64,000 nt of DNA from Legionella rowbothamii (GTDB lineage: Bacteria; Pseudomonadota; Gammaproteobacteria; Legionellales; Legionellaceae): the NCBI RefSeq assembly GCF_900639985.1, contig NZ_CAAAIM010000008.1:1-64000 (forward strand). The letters run 5' to 3'. The notes below the pieces were generated by a model that saw only the letters and a program-made list of their open reading frames with translations, ran no database searches and was not told where the DNA came from. Within the stretch, counting starts at the first letter, position 1. Each line of letters starts with the position of its first letter. Positions 54,622-62,142 of this stretch are shown one piece after another. The translations under genes and the position numbers were made by a program.

Positions 54622-54805
54622 AAACTTTGTTTCTCGCTTAATTTCGAAACAACGGCGTGTTTTCTCTTTTTACCGATGATAGTATCAATTTCTCAATCAA
54701 CAATGCGCTTTTTTCATCCACAATTTTAGGTCCTTCATCAATAAAGCATTTATTTTTGATGGGCCTAACTGTTCGGACTCCCATAGCGTTTGCGATATTT
54801 TTTAT
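54622..54805 (-). mobile_element. IS30-family transposase relic
   Basis: Minus-strand pieces in different frames reproduce the order of an IS30 transposase: KKYRKRYGS, then FIDEGPKIVDEKS, then RIVD-stop-EIDTIIGKKRKHAVV and SKLSEKQSLL. The stop replaces the conserved Trp of the DWE motif (TGG to TGA). Both the DNA-binding N terminus and the rest of the catalytic core are missing, and no terminal inverted repeats are visible. The rest of the gap (54806-55134) shows nothing that can be named. Confidence 0.6.
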
Positions 54806-55134
54806 TTTGAGATCATAATATTAAATAAGTGCTCCTTTTAGCATACCCATGAATCTACTTGGGAGTCACGTGATGCAACTCATTGATTTATAAAACATTA
54901 TTATTAATAAAAATAATTGCCGCTTATGTCCATTATAATAAGTACAAGGTGAAGAGGTATTCTTTACTATCCCAATTATAGTCGGTGCCCGGAGCATAGT
55001 CATTCTGTATGTCTTTTACTGGATTCCCGTGGCTGGCTCTCGGGCAAGTCGCGAAAATTCGGCCAAGATGGTTTTAGTTTTAGCTTGATCGAGTCGGCAG
55101 AGGTTTCCTATATCTTCCTAAACCTAATACTATT

Positions 55135-55737
55135 TTAACTAATACTTGAGCTAGGCTCTTCTGATAATTTTTTCATAATTTCCTCAATAGGCAAACCCAT
55201 CACGTTGTAATAGGAACCATTGATTTCTTTAACAAAAGTATCATGTACACTTTGAATACCGTATCCCCCCGCTTTATCAAATGGATCTCCGGAGTCAATA
55301 TAATTTTTTATTTGTTGTTCCGTCAGATTGTGAAAAGTAATCTGTGTTGCCACACAATCAATCCACCATCGTTGTTCTGGTAAAAAAACTAGAGCATAAC
55401 CCGTATAGACCGTATGGGACTTTCCGCTGAGCATGCTTAACATTCGATACGCATCCTTGGCATCGAATGGTTTTTCTAAAATATGATTCTCATAAGCTAC
55501 AGTGGTATCTGCTGCAAGAATGACGTCTGCTGAGCTTGCATCAACCCGCGGCAAAATTGCGTGCGCTTTTTCCTTTGCTAGCCGAGTTACATAGGCTTTA
55601 GCCTCTTCGTCCTTTTGCGGAATTTCTTCAATATTGGCAGGCATAACAATAGCAGCTAATCCATGCTCTTGTACTATTTGCAAGCGCCTAGGAGAAGTGC
55701 TAGCTAAAATTAGGTTTAATGAATGAATGGGTTTCAT
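55135..55737 (-). CDS. maf: Maf-type nucleoside triphosphate pyrophosphatase (YhdE-like)
   Basis: A 200-residue protein with the Maf signature: ILASTSPRRLQIV at the N terminus, EEIPQKDEEAKAYVTRLAKEKA, the catalytic-base region ILAADTTVAYENHILEKP and GDPFDKAGGYGIQ. The SPRR and DKAGGYGIQ forms match the dTTP/UTP pyrophosphatase branch more than the m7GTP branch. It hydrolyses non-canonical nucleoside triphosphates to monophosphates, cleaning the nucleotide pool, and has been linked to control of division. The length is typical. It diverges from the SNARE-like gene. Confidence 0.92.
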   Translation of the reverse strand: MKPIHSLNLILASTSPRRLQIVQEHGLAAIVMPANIEEIPQKDEEAKAYVTRLAKEKAHAILPRVDASSADVILAADTTVAYENHILEKPFDAKDAYRMLSMLSGKSHTVYTGYALVFLPEQRWWIDCVATQITFHNLTEQQIKNYIDSGDPFDKAGGYGIQSVHDTFVKEINGSYYNVMGLPIEEIMKKLSEEPSSSIS

Positions 55738-55949
55738 AAAGCGCTCATGAGATTAATTTCTTTAATCAACAGTTAAAAAGGGTTGATTTTATCGCCTACA
55801 TCGTGCACAAAAAAGCCTAGAACAAAAAAAATTATTCTTTAGGTCTCTTATAAAATGAATAGGTGCAAAATCATCTTGCAATTACTAGCCTGAAATGGCT
55901 ATCCTAAAAATGCACTGATTGGGCAATTTCATTATTTTGGAGAACAAGG

Positions 55950-56477
55950 ATGAAATGTTTTGGTTTAGCAACAAAGTCTGGAAACACCCCTTTTACCTGG
56001 CATATCCAAGGTAATAGTTTATTTGGTATGTTTAGTAAAATTTTTCCCGAATCGACCAAGAAAGAAATCACTGACTTTTGTGACACGCAGATTCAGCCGT
56101 CTCAAATCCACTATTTTAATAAAGATAGTTATTGGTTTTCCGTGTATAAAGTTAAAGAAAATTATTGCATTGTTGCTGCGGATTGCAAACTGGATGCCTC
56201 CCAAATGTCCTACCTTTATTTATATCTTTTCGATGAAAAAATACCCATGGTAACAGCCGCAAGTAACATAGAAAAATATACGCAAAATGAAAAAATAAAT
56301 GAAATAAAAGAGACATTGGAAGAAACTAAAAAATTAATGCACAACAATATTGAACTCATGTTACAGCGCCAAGAAAAAATAGAGGATTTAGCAGAAAGAA
56401 GTGATGCACTTGCTAAAGAGGCTGTCTCATTCAAACATAAGGCACAAGAATTAAATAGTTGTTGTACTCTCTTATAG
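55950..56477 (+). CDS. YKT6-like longin R-SNARE, eukaryotic-type effector candidate
   Basis: A 175-residue protein (YKT6 is about 198-200). Residues 1-100 look like a longin domain: WFSVYKVKENYCIVAADCKL followed by the helix SQMSYLYLYLFDE corresponds to the CGVLITDKEYPxRxAYxLLxKxLDE part of YKT6. Residues about 116-170 are an R-SNARE helix: LEETKKLMHNNIELMLQRQE matches LDETKIVLHKTIENVLQRGE of yeast Ykt6, with Arg140 as the zero-layer residue. The last seven residues, NSCCTLL, match the NSCCIIM tail: a palmitoylation Cys171 and a CaaX-type Cys172 (Leu at the end favours geranylgeranylation). GGAG eight bases before the ATG shows that it is translated as a bacterial gene. The likely role, after translocation, is fusion or tethering of host vesicles; transfer from a host is inferred. 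Confidence 0.85.
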   Translation: MKCFGLATKSGNTPFTWHIQGNSLFGMFSKIFPESTKKEITDFCDTQIQPSQIHYFNKDSYWFSVYKVKENYCIVAADCKLDASQMSYLYLYLFDEKIPMVTAASNIEKYTQNEKINEIKETLEETKKLMHNNIELMLQRQEKIEDLAERSDALAKEAVSFKHKAQELNSCCTLL

Positions 56478-56500
56478 TGATGGGCTTCTCAATCGTAGTT

Positions 56501-56521
56501 ATAATGGAGCTTTGCTCCATT
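56501..56521 (+). terminator. Hairpin after the SNARE-like gene
   Basis: TAATGGAGC (56501-56509) pairs perfectly with GCTCCATTA (56513-56521), with a three-base loop, 24 bases past the stop. The following sequence has only a short T-run. Confidence 0.5.
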
Positions 56522-56536
56522 AGCCTTTAAAAAGAA

Positions 56537-56588
56537 TCCGTGGTATCCAAAACTCGACGTATAAAACGAGTCATCTGTGGATGCCGCG
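56537..56588. repeat. Imperfect palindromic repeat (REP-like)
   Basis: CCGTGGTATCC (56537-56547) pairs with GGATGCCGCGG (56578-56588) through 11 positions including two G-U pairs. An inner stem ACTCG/CGAGT lies inside. The 12-mer TGCCGCGGGTAT at 56581-56592 recurs exactly at 58015-58026, where it again forms part of a GC hairpin, suggesting a small dispersed palindromic element. Nothing else is recognised in the gap up to 56856. Confidence 0.45.
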
Positions 56589-56856
56589 GGTATTATGGTT
56601 TAGTCAATAAACTACTAATCGAACCAAGTTTATCTCAAATCTCTCTTTTATTTATGTTCCATGCAAGAAACCTTCCATCTTCAATGCTATTCTAATTTTT
56701 TTAAAATTTTATATTTTTTATACCTTGATTTGTTCAATTCACGCACCGGAACCAACATACATCTTGTGTTGCAAGGATTAACTGCCCAGCCTATAAATAG
56801 AATTCCGCAACTTAGCGTGGTTCGTATGTCCGGCCCCCAAATCAATCCACGACTTG

Positions 56857-57789
56857 TTAATGAATAGTCCAAGTAATAATAGCTCCTGAATAATAAGAAA
56901 CTTTACTTTGATTTCCATACCAGCGTTGCGTAATGGGCAAAGAAATACCTAGTTGGAAAATCATTTTAGGAGTAGAAAACCAAAGCGATGGAGTTGCATA
57001 AATAATAGTTCCTCCTGTGTTAGGAACAACATATGAGCCTAATTTGGTCCTAGCGCTATATTGACCATTTATCTCCAACAAGCCTAAGAATATATATTTT
57101 TTTTCCACGGCTTTAATATTACGCCCTATTCCTAAATTGTAATAATATTGCGTTCCTTGCTCAATGGAATCATGTTTGTCGATGAATAGAACTCCTGGAG
57201 CAACAAACCCATACCAGTCAACCAAGGTGCGTGAATAAGTTGAGCCAATGAAATAAGTCATTGCATTGAAACTAGAGGGCGCGTTTACTCTAGAAAATCC
57301 AGATGTACGACTAGTGGGATCAAGTTTCTTAGAAATTTCATCTAAATTACTGGTGGGAAATGTGGGTGAAAAAATAATCGTAGCTTGATCTGAATAATGT
57401 GCGTTTTCCTTACTATAAAAGGCATATTCTAAATCAAGAACCAAATCGCCCATCCCAGACAAGGTTTTCTTGCCAGTTGCATATTTTAAAGCTATAGGAA
57501 GCGTCAACAATACAGAGAAAGAATCGGTTATCCCATAGAGAAGAGATGAAGTTCCTTCAAGAATACTCTGAGTTTTACTGTATAAGTAATCAGGAGTATA
57601 AGAAACTGTCAATTGATTTTTATCAATAATATTTTGACCAAAAGCGAAAAATGGACCTGGTTGTTGTGAAGAGGATAAGGAAAAATTTCCAATGGATGGT
57701 GGTTGAATCGCTATTGCCATGTTCTCCCAAAATATGAACAATAAAAATAACCATCCTCGCGCGAAGCGTAAAAGATTGATATCTGGCAT
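56857..57789 (-). CDS. Outer-membrane beta-barrel protein (phenol-degradation MetA-pathway type, putative)
   Basis: A 310-residue protein with a signal peptide (LLRFARGWLFLLFIFWENMA; cleavage near AIA). The mature part alternates short amphipathic strands with turns (LTVSYTPDYLYSK, YFIGSTYSRTLVDWYGFVAPG, MIFQLGISLPITQRW) and ends in a strand, as an outer-membrane barrel would. The overall pattern of turn-linked strands, with LLYGITDSFSVLLTLPIAL near residue 90, resembles the MetA-pathway-of-phenol-degradation transporter family, which is of uncertain function. Cargo unknown. The ATG is close to an AGG, with GAG about eight bases upstream. Confidence 0.6.
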   Translation of the reverse strand: MPDINLLRFARGWLFLLFIFWENMAIAIQPPSIGNFSLSSSQQPGPFFAFGQNIIDKNQLTVSYTPDYLYSKTQSILEGTSSLLYGITDSFSVLLTLPIALKYATGKKTLSGMGDLVLDLEYAFYSKENAHYSDQATIIFSPTFPTSNLDEISKKLDPTSRTSGFSRVNAPSSFNAMTYFIGSTYSRTLVDWYGFVAPGVLFIDKHDSIEQGTQYYYNLGIGRNIKAVEKKYIFLGLLEINGQYSARTKLGSYVVPNTGGTIIYATPSLWFSTPKMIFQLGISLPITQRWYGNQSKVSYYSGAIITWTIH

Positions 57790-58014
57790 CCTGCGTTCTC
57801 AACCCCATTCGTAAAAAATTTTACGCCCATATTAATAAATAAAGGTTAATTTATGCAAGTAACTCCAACTGCAAATCTTGAGAAAGTTCCCTCTACGCCA
57901 TCCCTGGATAAAAGGACTGGTCTACATTCTCTTCAGCTGAACGTTGTTGTTTTATATCCGCATATTTTACTTTAAAGTCATTAAAAGGTTTTGCATTTCT
58001 GCGCGAAGCCATGT

Positions 58015-58035
58015 TGCCGCGGGTATGCCGCGGCA
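58015..58035. terminator. GC-rich hairpin after the DUF4189 gene
   Basis: TGCCGCGG (58015-58022) pairs perfectly with CCGCGGCA (58028-58035) over a 5-base loop, 17 bases past the end of the minus-strand DUF4189 gene. A T-rich stretch lies on the plus-strand side. It contains the same 12-mer as the repeat at 56581. Confidence 0.5.
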
Positions 58036-58051
58036 CGTCAAATATTTTTGA

Positions 58052-58843
58052 TTAATTGCAATCAGAAACAATAATCAGACAATCTGAGTCTTTACATTGA
58101 TTTATCGCCATATCTTCTGCAATTTGTTTGCTAGCCCCCATCCCCGCTCCGTTATGAGTTTTAGAAAGAGCAAAGGCACCACACTGCTGATAAGCCACAA
58201 CCACGCTGCATCGTTCACCACCGGCTTCCTTACAGAAATTCTGAGCATTTTTTTCTGCTTCTACACGAGAAGCACCACCACCAATACCATAAGCACTGCC
58301 TTTATCATGGCTTGCAGAGTCAACGGAGATAACCCCCCAACCATCAGCCGATCTTTGATTTTCAGTACTAGTTTGAGTAGCCTGCGCAACATCAAATTTT
58401 ATTGATTTCACTAAATTATCATCTACATAAATATCCATATGATATTTACCAACTGGCCAACCATTATTGGGTTTAGTAATTTTAAATTTACCACTCCATT
58501 GATTACCCGGTAGCAGGGCAATTAGAGTAGTTGCCGCTCCAGGTTCAAGTGCTAATTCTACCTCATCAATTTTATAATTAGGTGGAGCAGCATAATTGGT
58601 CTCCTCTGCTATCCAAACTGATTTTATTTTTTGTCCTTGCTTCAGCTGAGTTGATTTCCAAAAAACATAAAGAACTGGGGTTTCTTTAGTAAAGGCCTCT
58701 TTAGGCATTGGATGATTATCAGAAGCTTGATCAGTAAGGATGGTATCTATTTGGGGAGATGTTTCTGCACAAAGTGGCGTACTAAAACTCAATAAACATA
58801 AAACGAAGAAAGATAAAAAACTATTTTTTAGTGGAGCAACCAT
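58052..58843 (-). CDS. Exported DUF4189-containing protein
   Basis: 263 residues from ATG 58843 (AGGA six bases upstream; a TTG two codons earlier is less likely). Signal peptide FLSFFVLCLLSFSTPLCAE. Residues about 40-150 form an unassigned beta-rich region with strand-turn patterns (TPVLYVFWKSTQLKQGQKI, KFKITKPNNGWPVGKYHMDI). The C-terminal 95 residues are a DUF4189 domain: WGVISVDSASHDKGSAYGIG, then cysteines and YQQCGAFALSKTHNGAGMG, with an ending pair of Cys (DCLIIVSDC). It should be periplasmic or secreted, with disulphides. Function unknown. Confidence 0.75.
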   Translation of the reverse strand: MVAPLKNSFLSFFVLCLLSFSTPLCAETSPQIDTILTDQASDNHPMPKEAFTKETPVLYVFWKSTQLKQGQKIKSVWIAEETNYAAPPNYKIDEVELALEPGAATTLIALLPGNQWSGKFKITKPNNGWPVGKYHMDIYVDDNLVKSIKFDVAQATQTSTENQRSADGWGVISVDSASHDKGSAYGIGGGASRVEAEKNAQNFCKEAGGERCSVVVAYQQCGAFALSKTHNGAGMGASKQIAEDMAINQCKDSDCLIIVSDCN

Positions 58844-59100
58844 AACCAATCCTTTGTTATTTCAAGAAAGTAAAACAAAAACTAAGCCTAGACATAAAGT
58901 CTAGCAATAAACTGCAGGTTATCAAGAATGCTTATCGGAAGAAGAAATTGGATAACTTCACAGTCTAAATCAGCAATCTCCTCATTTTAATGAGGGGACC
59001 GGTGATGAAAACCAGTCAAAAAAGGCATATTTAATATTCCCTTAATACTTTAATTTTATACTACGCGCCCTCTTACACTTACCATAGAATGATATTATAA

Positions 59101-60480
59101 ATGAAAACCCTATTTACTAATTGGCGAGAACAAGATCAAAAAAACAAGAAACCAGATGTACCTTTATTTGATGTACCAGAACACTTAATTAAACGTACCA
59201 TTAAAATTGCTGACCGCCCATTAAGCGAAACACCCACTATCGTTGAAATCCCGACAGACCAAGTAAGTAGTTATTTAACCAAAAATTTTGGCAGAGCACC
59301 TTTTACATGGTGTGAAAACCTAATGGGGCCTGCATCATTTAAAAATACTAATGCAACTAAAACACCAGATCAGCAAGTAGAGGCGTTTTTTAATGAATCA
59401 AATATTAGTGATGCCTTGGTTTTGTGCTTTATTAATGAAAAAGTAGGTTTTGGTTTATTTGCTTTACAAGATATCCCTAAAAATACATTGATTGGTTTTT
59501 ATGCGGGAACATTACAGCAAGATTACTTACGCAGCGACCCCACCGATTACTATAGATGACAATTAAACAATCGTTTTAACTGCTTTTACCCCACTGATAA
59601 AAAATACAAAAATTTTGAAGATCATCAAATTCCTCATGTAAGCGCTAAATTAAAAGGGAATTTAACACGGTTTATGCAATGCCTACCCAATAAGAGTGAT
59701 GTGAAAAATGATTTTATGGAGCAAGCAGTGCAAAGAATAGCTACTGCGAATATCAAGTACAAAAATATAACTCACTTAGGGCTGCCACAAATTGGAATGA
59801 TCACCACGGACGATGTCAAAAAATCCCAGCAAGTTGGATTTGATTATGGTCCTGGATATTTTAATGAGCGCAATCGCATGGAATATTTTGAACATTCAGG
59901 AGCAGTATTTGATTATAACGAATTGTCTTTTTTCAATAAGAAAAGCTGCCCTAAAAAGTTAGAGATAATTCCGCCACTGATAAAGACTAATCCTTCACAA
60001 GCACTTCACATGATAGCTAGCCTACTGAATGGATACCATAAAGAATTATTACCTCTTTTTAATAAAAAAATTATTGATTGGCTATTAAATAGACCAGAAT
60101 TTGCTCCTCAGGAACTCGCAATATATCGTAGATCCTTTAAACCAGATTCAGCGGGTTCTCTATTAATAAGTTGGCTTGATTTAAAAAATAATCTAAAAGA
60201 GGCACCAAACCTCTTTGACAAAGCGCTGAGTTGGCAAATTATGATTGCGGAAGTAACGAATCAAAAGATGGAGATAAATATTGTTTCAAAATTAACCTCC
60301 TCAGATGCAAAAGCGTTAAATTATTATGTTGAGCGCCTCAAAAAAGAAGGTATTGAAACTAAGATTCAAGAAGAGCCAAATACAAAACACCGGCGTTTAA
60401 TAATAACAAATGCAACGGAACTTTGCCTCCAACAGCAAATGCAAAGTGAATTAATCAGAGAGTTTAATTCCCTGCGTTAG
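59101..60480 (+). pseudogene. SET-domain protein gene interrupted by an in-frame TGA
   Basis: Two open stretches, 59101-59559 and 59674-60480, lie in the same frame with no stop between them other than the TGA at 59557-59559. One base change would restore a protein of about 459 residues. The SET domain spans the break: KVGFGLFALQDIPKNTLIG and FYAGTL before it, and NLTRFMQCLPN (the RFINHS position), then QVGFDYGPGYF (the catalytic ELTFDYG position) after it. The last 190 residues are helical and unrecognised. SET enzymes methylate lysines using SAM; Legionella RomA/LegAS4 targets host histone H3, but this is a different protein. Either a recent pseudogene or, less likely, readthrough. No clear Shine-Dalgarno precedes the ATG. 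Confidence 0.75.
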
Positions 60481-60535
60481 TAACCTCATCGTATCAGTTA
60501 AATATTTTTCATAAAATTCAATTAGTTAGTCATCT

Positions 60536-60559
60536 ATTGTCGCACCGTGGTGCGACAAT
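60536..60559. terminator. Near-perfect palindromic hairpin after the SET gene
   Basis: ATTGTCGCACC (60536-60546) and GGTGCGACAAT (60549-60559) are exact complements separated by two bases; folded, this gives nine pairs and a four-base loop. It shares the core TTGTCGCA with the hairpin at 25454-25489. No T-run follows. Confidence 0.5.
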
Positions 60560-60772
60560 TAAGTATCTTACTTTTATTACATTGAGGAGCAGAATGTATA
60601 GCCCACTTACATTCACGATTTGAATTGCAACTCAATAAAAAGTGGAATTTTTTATAAACAGATAATACACTAAATACATTTAATGGTTAATTGTAAGGCA
60701 ATCGTTGACTATATAACAATTGCGCGCTCTAAGCGAAGAGTAATATAGAATAGACAGTCATGGAGGATATAC

Positions 60773-61264
60773 ATGAGAATTTGGCGAGCAATCATTGTTA
60801 GCGTATTATTCATTTCCTTAAATCCAGCCCACGCGGCGGGCACGAATATCACTAACTTTTCTCAATTAGTGCAAGCTGTTGAAAATGGTGATGATGTTAG
60901 AGCAATCATCCATTTTGATAATTGTCTTGTGACTGAACCGTCAATTAGAACTCAGGTAATGAGGCGATTAAATGGTGCCACAACACGGTTTAACTTTACC
61001 CAATATTTTCATGCTAATGAAAATATTAATGAACGGATAATCGATACGGTCACCACATCCATGAAGATTTTTATAGAACGCCCTACAGGAGAATCTTTCA
61101 TCTTATCTGGTCGTTTAAGTGTTTTTGAAGATAATACCGCAACACTTCACTTTAACTTCTTGGATCCCATTTTGCATAAGCAACTATTGGTTGTTGATTG
61201 GACTTGTAACATTAGTAATGGCCAAGATGATAATAATGGTTTAGTGTTATTTAATGTTTCCTAA
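60773..61264 (+). CDS. VirK-like exported protein
   Basis: A 163-residue protein with a signal peptide (IIVSVLFISLNPAHAA) and a mature part fitting the VirK family: a first helix with FSQLVQAVENGDDVRAIIHFDNC, a middle basic strand region and a beta-rich end with a second cysteine (VVDWTCNISNG), suggesting one disulphide. VirK proteins occur in Agrobacterium, Ralstonia and Legionella and are linked to virulence, but their activity is unknown. GGAGG seven bases before the ATG gives a strong start. The gene stands among degraded genes but appears intact. Confidence 0.65.
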   Translation: MRIWRAIIVSVLFISLNPAHAAGTNITNFSQLVQAVENGDDVRAIIHFDNCLVTEPSIRTQVMRRLNGATTRFNFTQYFHANENINERIIDTVTTSMKIFIERPTGESFILSGRLSVFEDNTATLHFNFLDPILHKQLLVVDWTCNISNGQDDNNGLVLFNVS

Positions 61265-61291
61265 TTGGCATTTACACAGTTAAAGAAATGC

Positions 61292-61552
61292 TCATAGCCA
61301 TCTAATTAGAAGGATTCTCGCAAAATAGAATGGATTGATAGGGATTATATACAGCCAAAGAGTCATATCGCGAAAGTCGAGGAGTACAATCATTCCTTGT
61401 GCATCTACTATTTCTGCATCGACTGGATTTAAATGAGGAGCAATTTCTTCGATTTTGTCATTTACAATGAAAATATCCACTTGTTGGGATTGTCGATTAT
61501 CCTCCATATTTAATAACAAAGCATCTCGGATCAAAATAGTGCTGTTCTCCAT
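61292..61552 (-). pseudogene. N-terminal fragment of an amidohydrolase gene
   Basis: From ATG 61552 the frame reads MENSTILIRDALLLNMED, then VDIFIVNDKIEEIAPHLNP and DAEIVDAQGMIVLLDFRDM. This is the N-terminal beta-sandwich of atrazine-chlorohydrolase/cytosine-deaminase-type amidohydrolases, where the next residues should be the metal-binding HxH. That position is degraded (LDFRDMTLW in place of PGFVDTHxH), and the reading ends shortly after. Everything catalytic is missing, so this is a remnant. Confidence 0.6.
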
Positions 61553-61632
61553 CCCGATCCTCTTTACCAATAAATTTGGGACTAAACCGGGTTAAGCCTG
61601 AAGGCCACTACGTGACCTCAAGCGCATGAAGA

Positions 61633-61895
61633 TTAAAAAGTTATCGCGCGAACACACCGCACGTAGTGCGCCCCACCCTTGTAAGTTTGGGCCTGAACAC
61701 CAGTGCCATACGAGAAAGCATGATACCACGCATCGAATGCTGGCCGCCCGGAATACTCAGTAGAACGCCAATAAGCAACATTGTCTTGAAGACCACCAAA
61801 ACCAAGCTTAAACAAGTTGACCTCAATGTTGGCTAATCCGCTTGCACTGCAAGTTGCCATTGAATTTCCCATTTGACAGATGGCCGGTAAATACC
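61633..61895 (-). pseudogene. C-terminal fragment of an Lcl_C/DUF1566-type protein
   Basis: The frame reads TWYLPAICQMGNS, then LQDNVAYWRSTEYSGRPAFD and GGAHYVRCVRAITF. The LPAICQM, YWSSTEY-like and YVRCVRAF-like elements mark the C-terminal domain shared by Legionella collagen-like (Lcl) and DUF1566 proteins. There is no start codon that fits the family, no signal peptide or collagen-like part, and a stop lies just upstream (about 61928), so only the end of a former gene remains. The base composition looks more GC-rich than the surroundings. Confidence 0.6.
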
Positions 61896-61944
61896 ACGTT
61901 GTTTTTATTGTACAATCCGTATTTGTACTTTATTTGAGGCTTAA

Positions 61945-62118
61945 ATGACCATACCTACCCAAAGAAAACCTAATATTGAACCCAAACCTACAGTTAATGA
62001 ATCTGAAAGATGGCCTAGAAGACCGCTCGTCATAAGATTTTTTGCTCCAAACCACCAGGCACAAAGACAAAATGAGCAAGAAGAAGCAATGAATTTATTA
62101 CCGCAAATGGCGATGTAA
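61945..62118 (+). CDS. Small basic hypothetical protein (57 residues)
   Basis: ATG at 61945, preceded by TTGAGG with good spacing. The product is basic and proline-rich at the start (MTIPTQRKPNIEPKPTV), then RWPRRPLVIRFFAP, a Gln/Glu-rich stretch (HQAQRQNEQEEA), and ends MNLLPQMAM with TAA at 62116-62118. No membrane segment or recognised family. Coding potential rests on the ribosome binding site and composition. Confidence 0.45.
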   Translation: MTIPTQRKPNIEPKPTVNESERWPRRPLVIRFFAPNHQAQRQNEQEEAMNLLPQMAM

Positions 62119-62142
62119 TTCCCTTTTTAAACTGTTCTTATT

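Noticed and set aside
59557..59559. The TGA in the SET gene as a selenocysteine codon
   Set aside because: No SECIS-like hairpin is evident just downstream, the position is not a catalytic Cys site in SET proteins, and a nonsense change explains it more simply.
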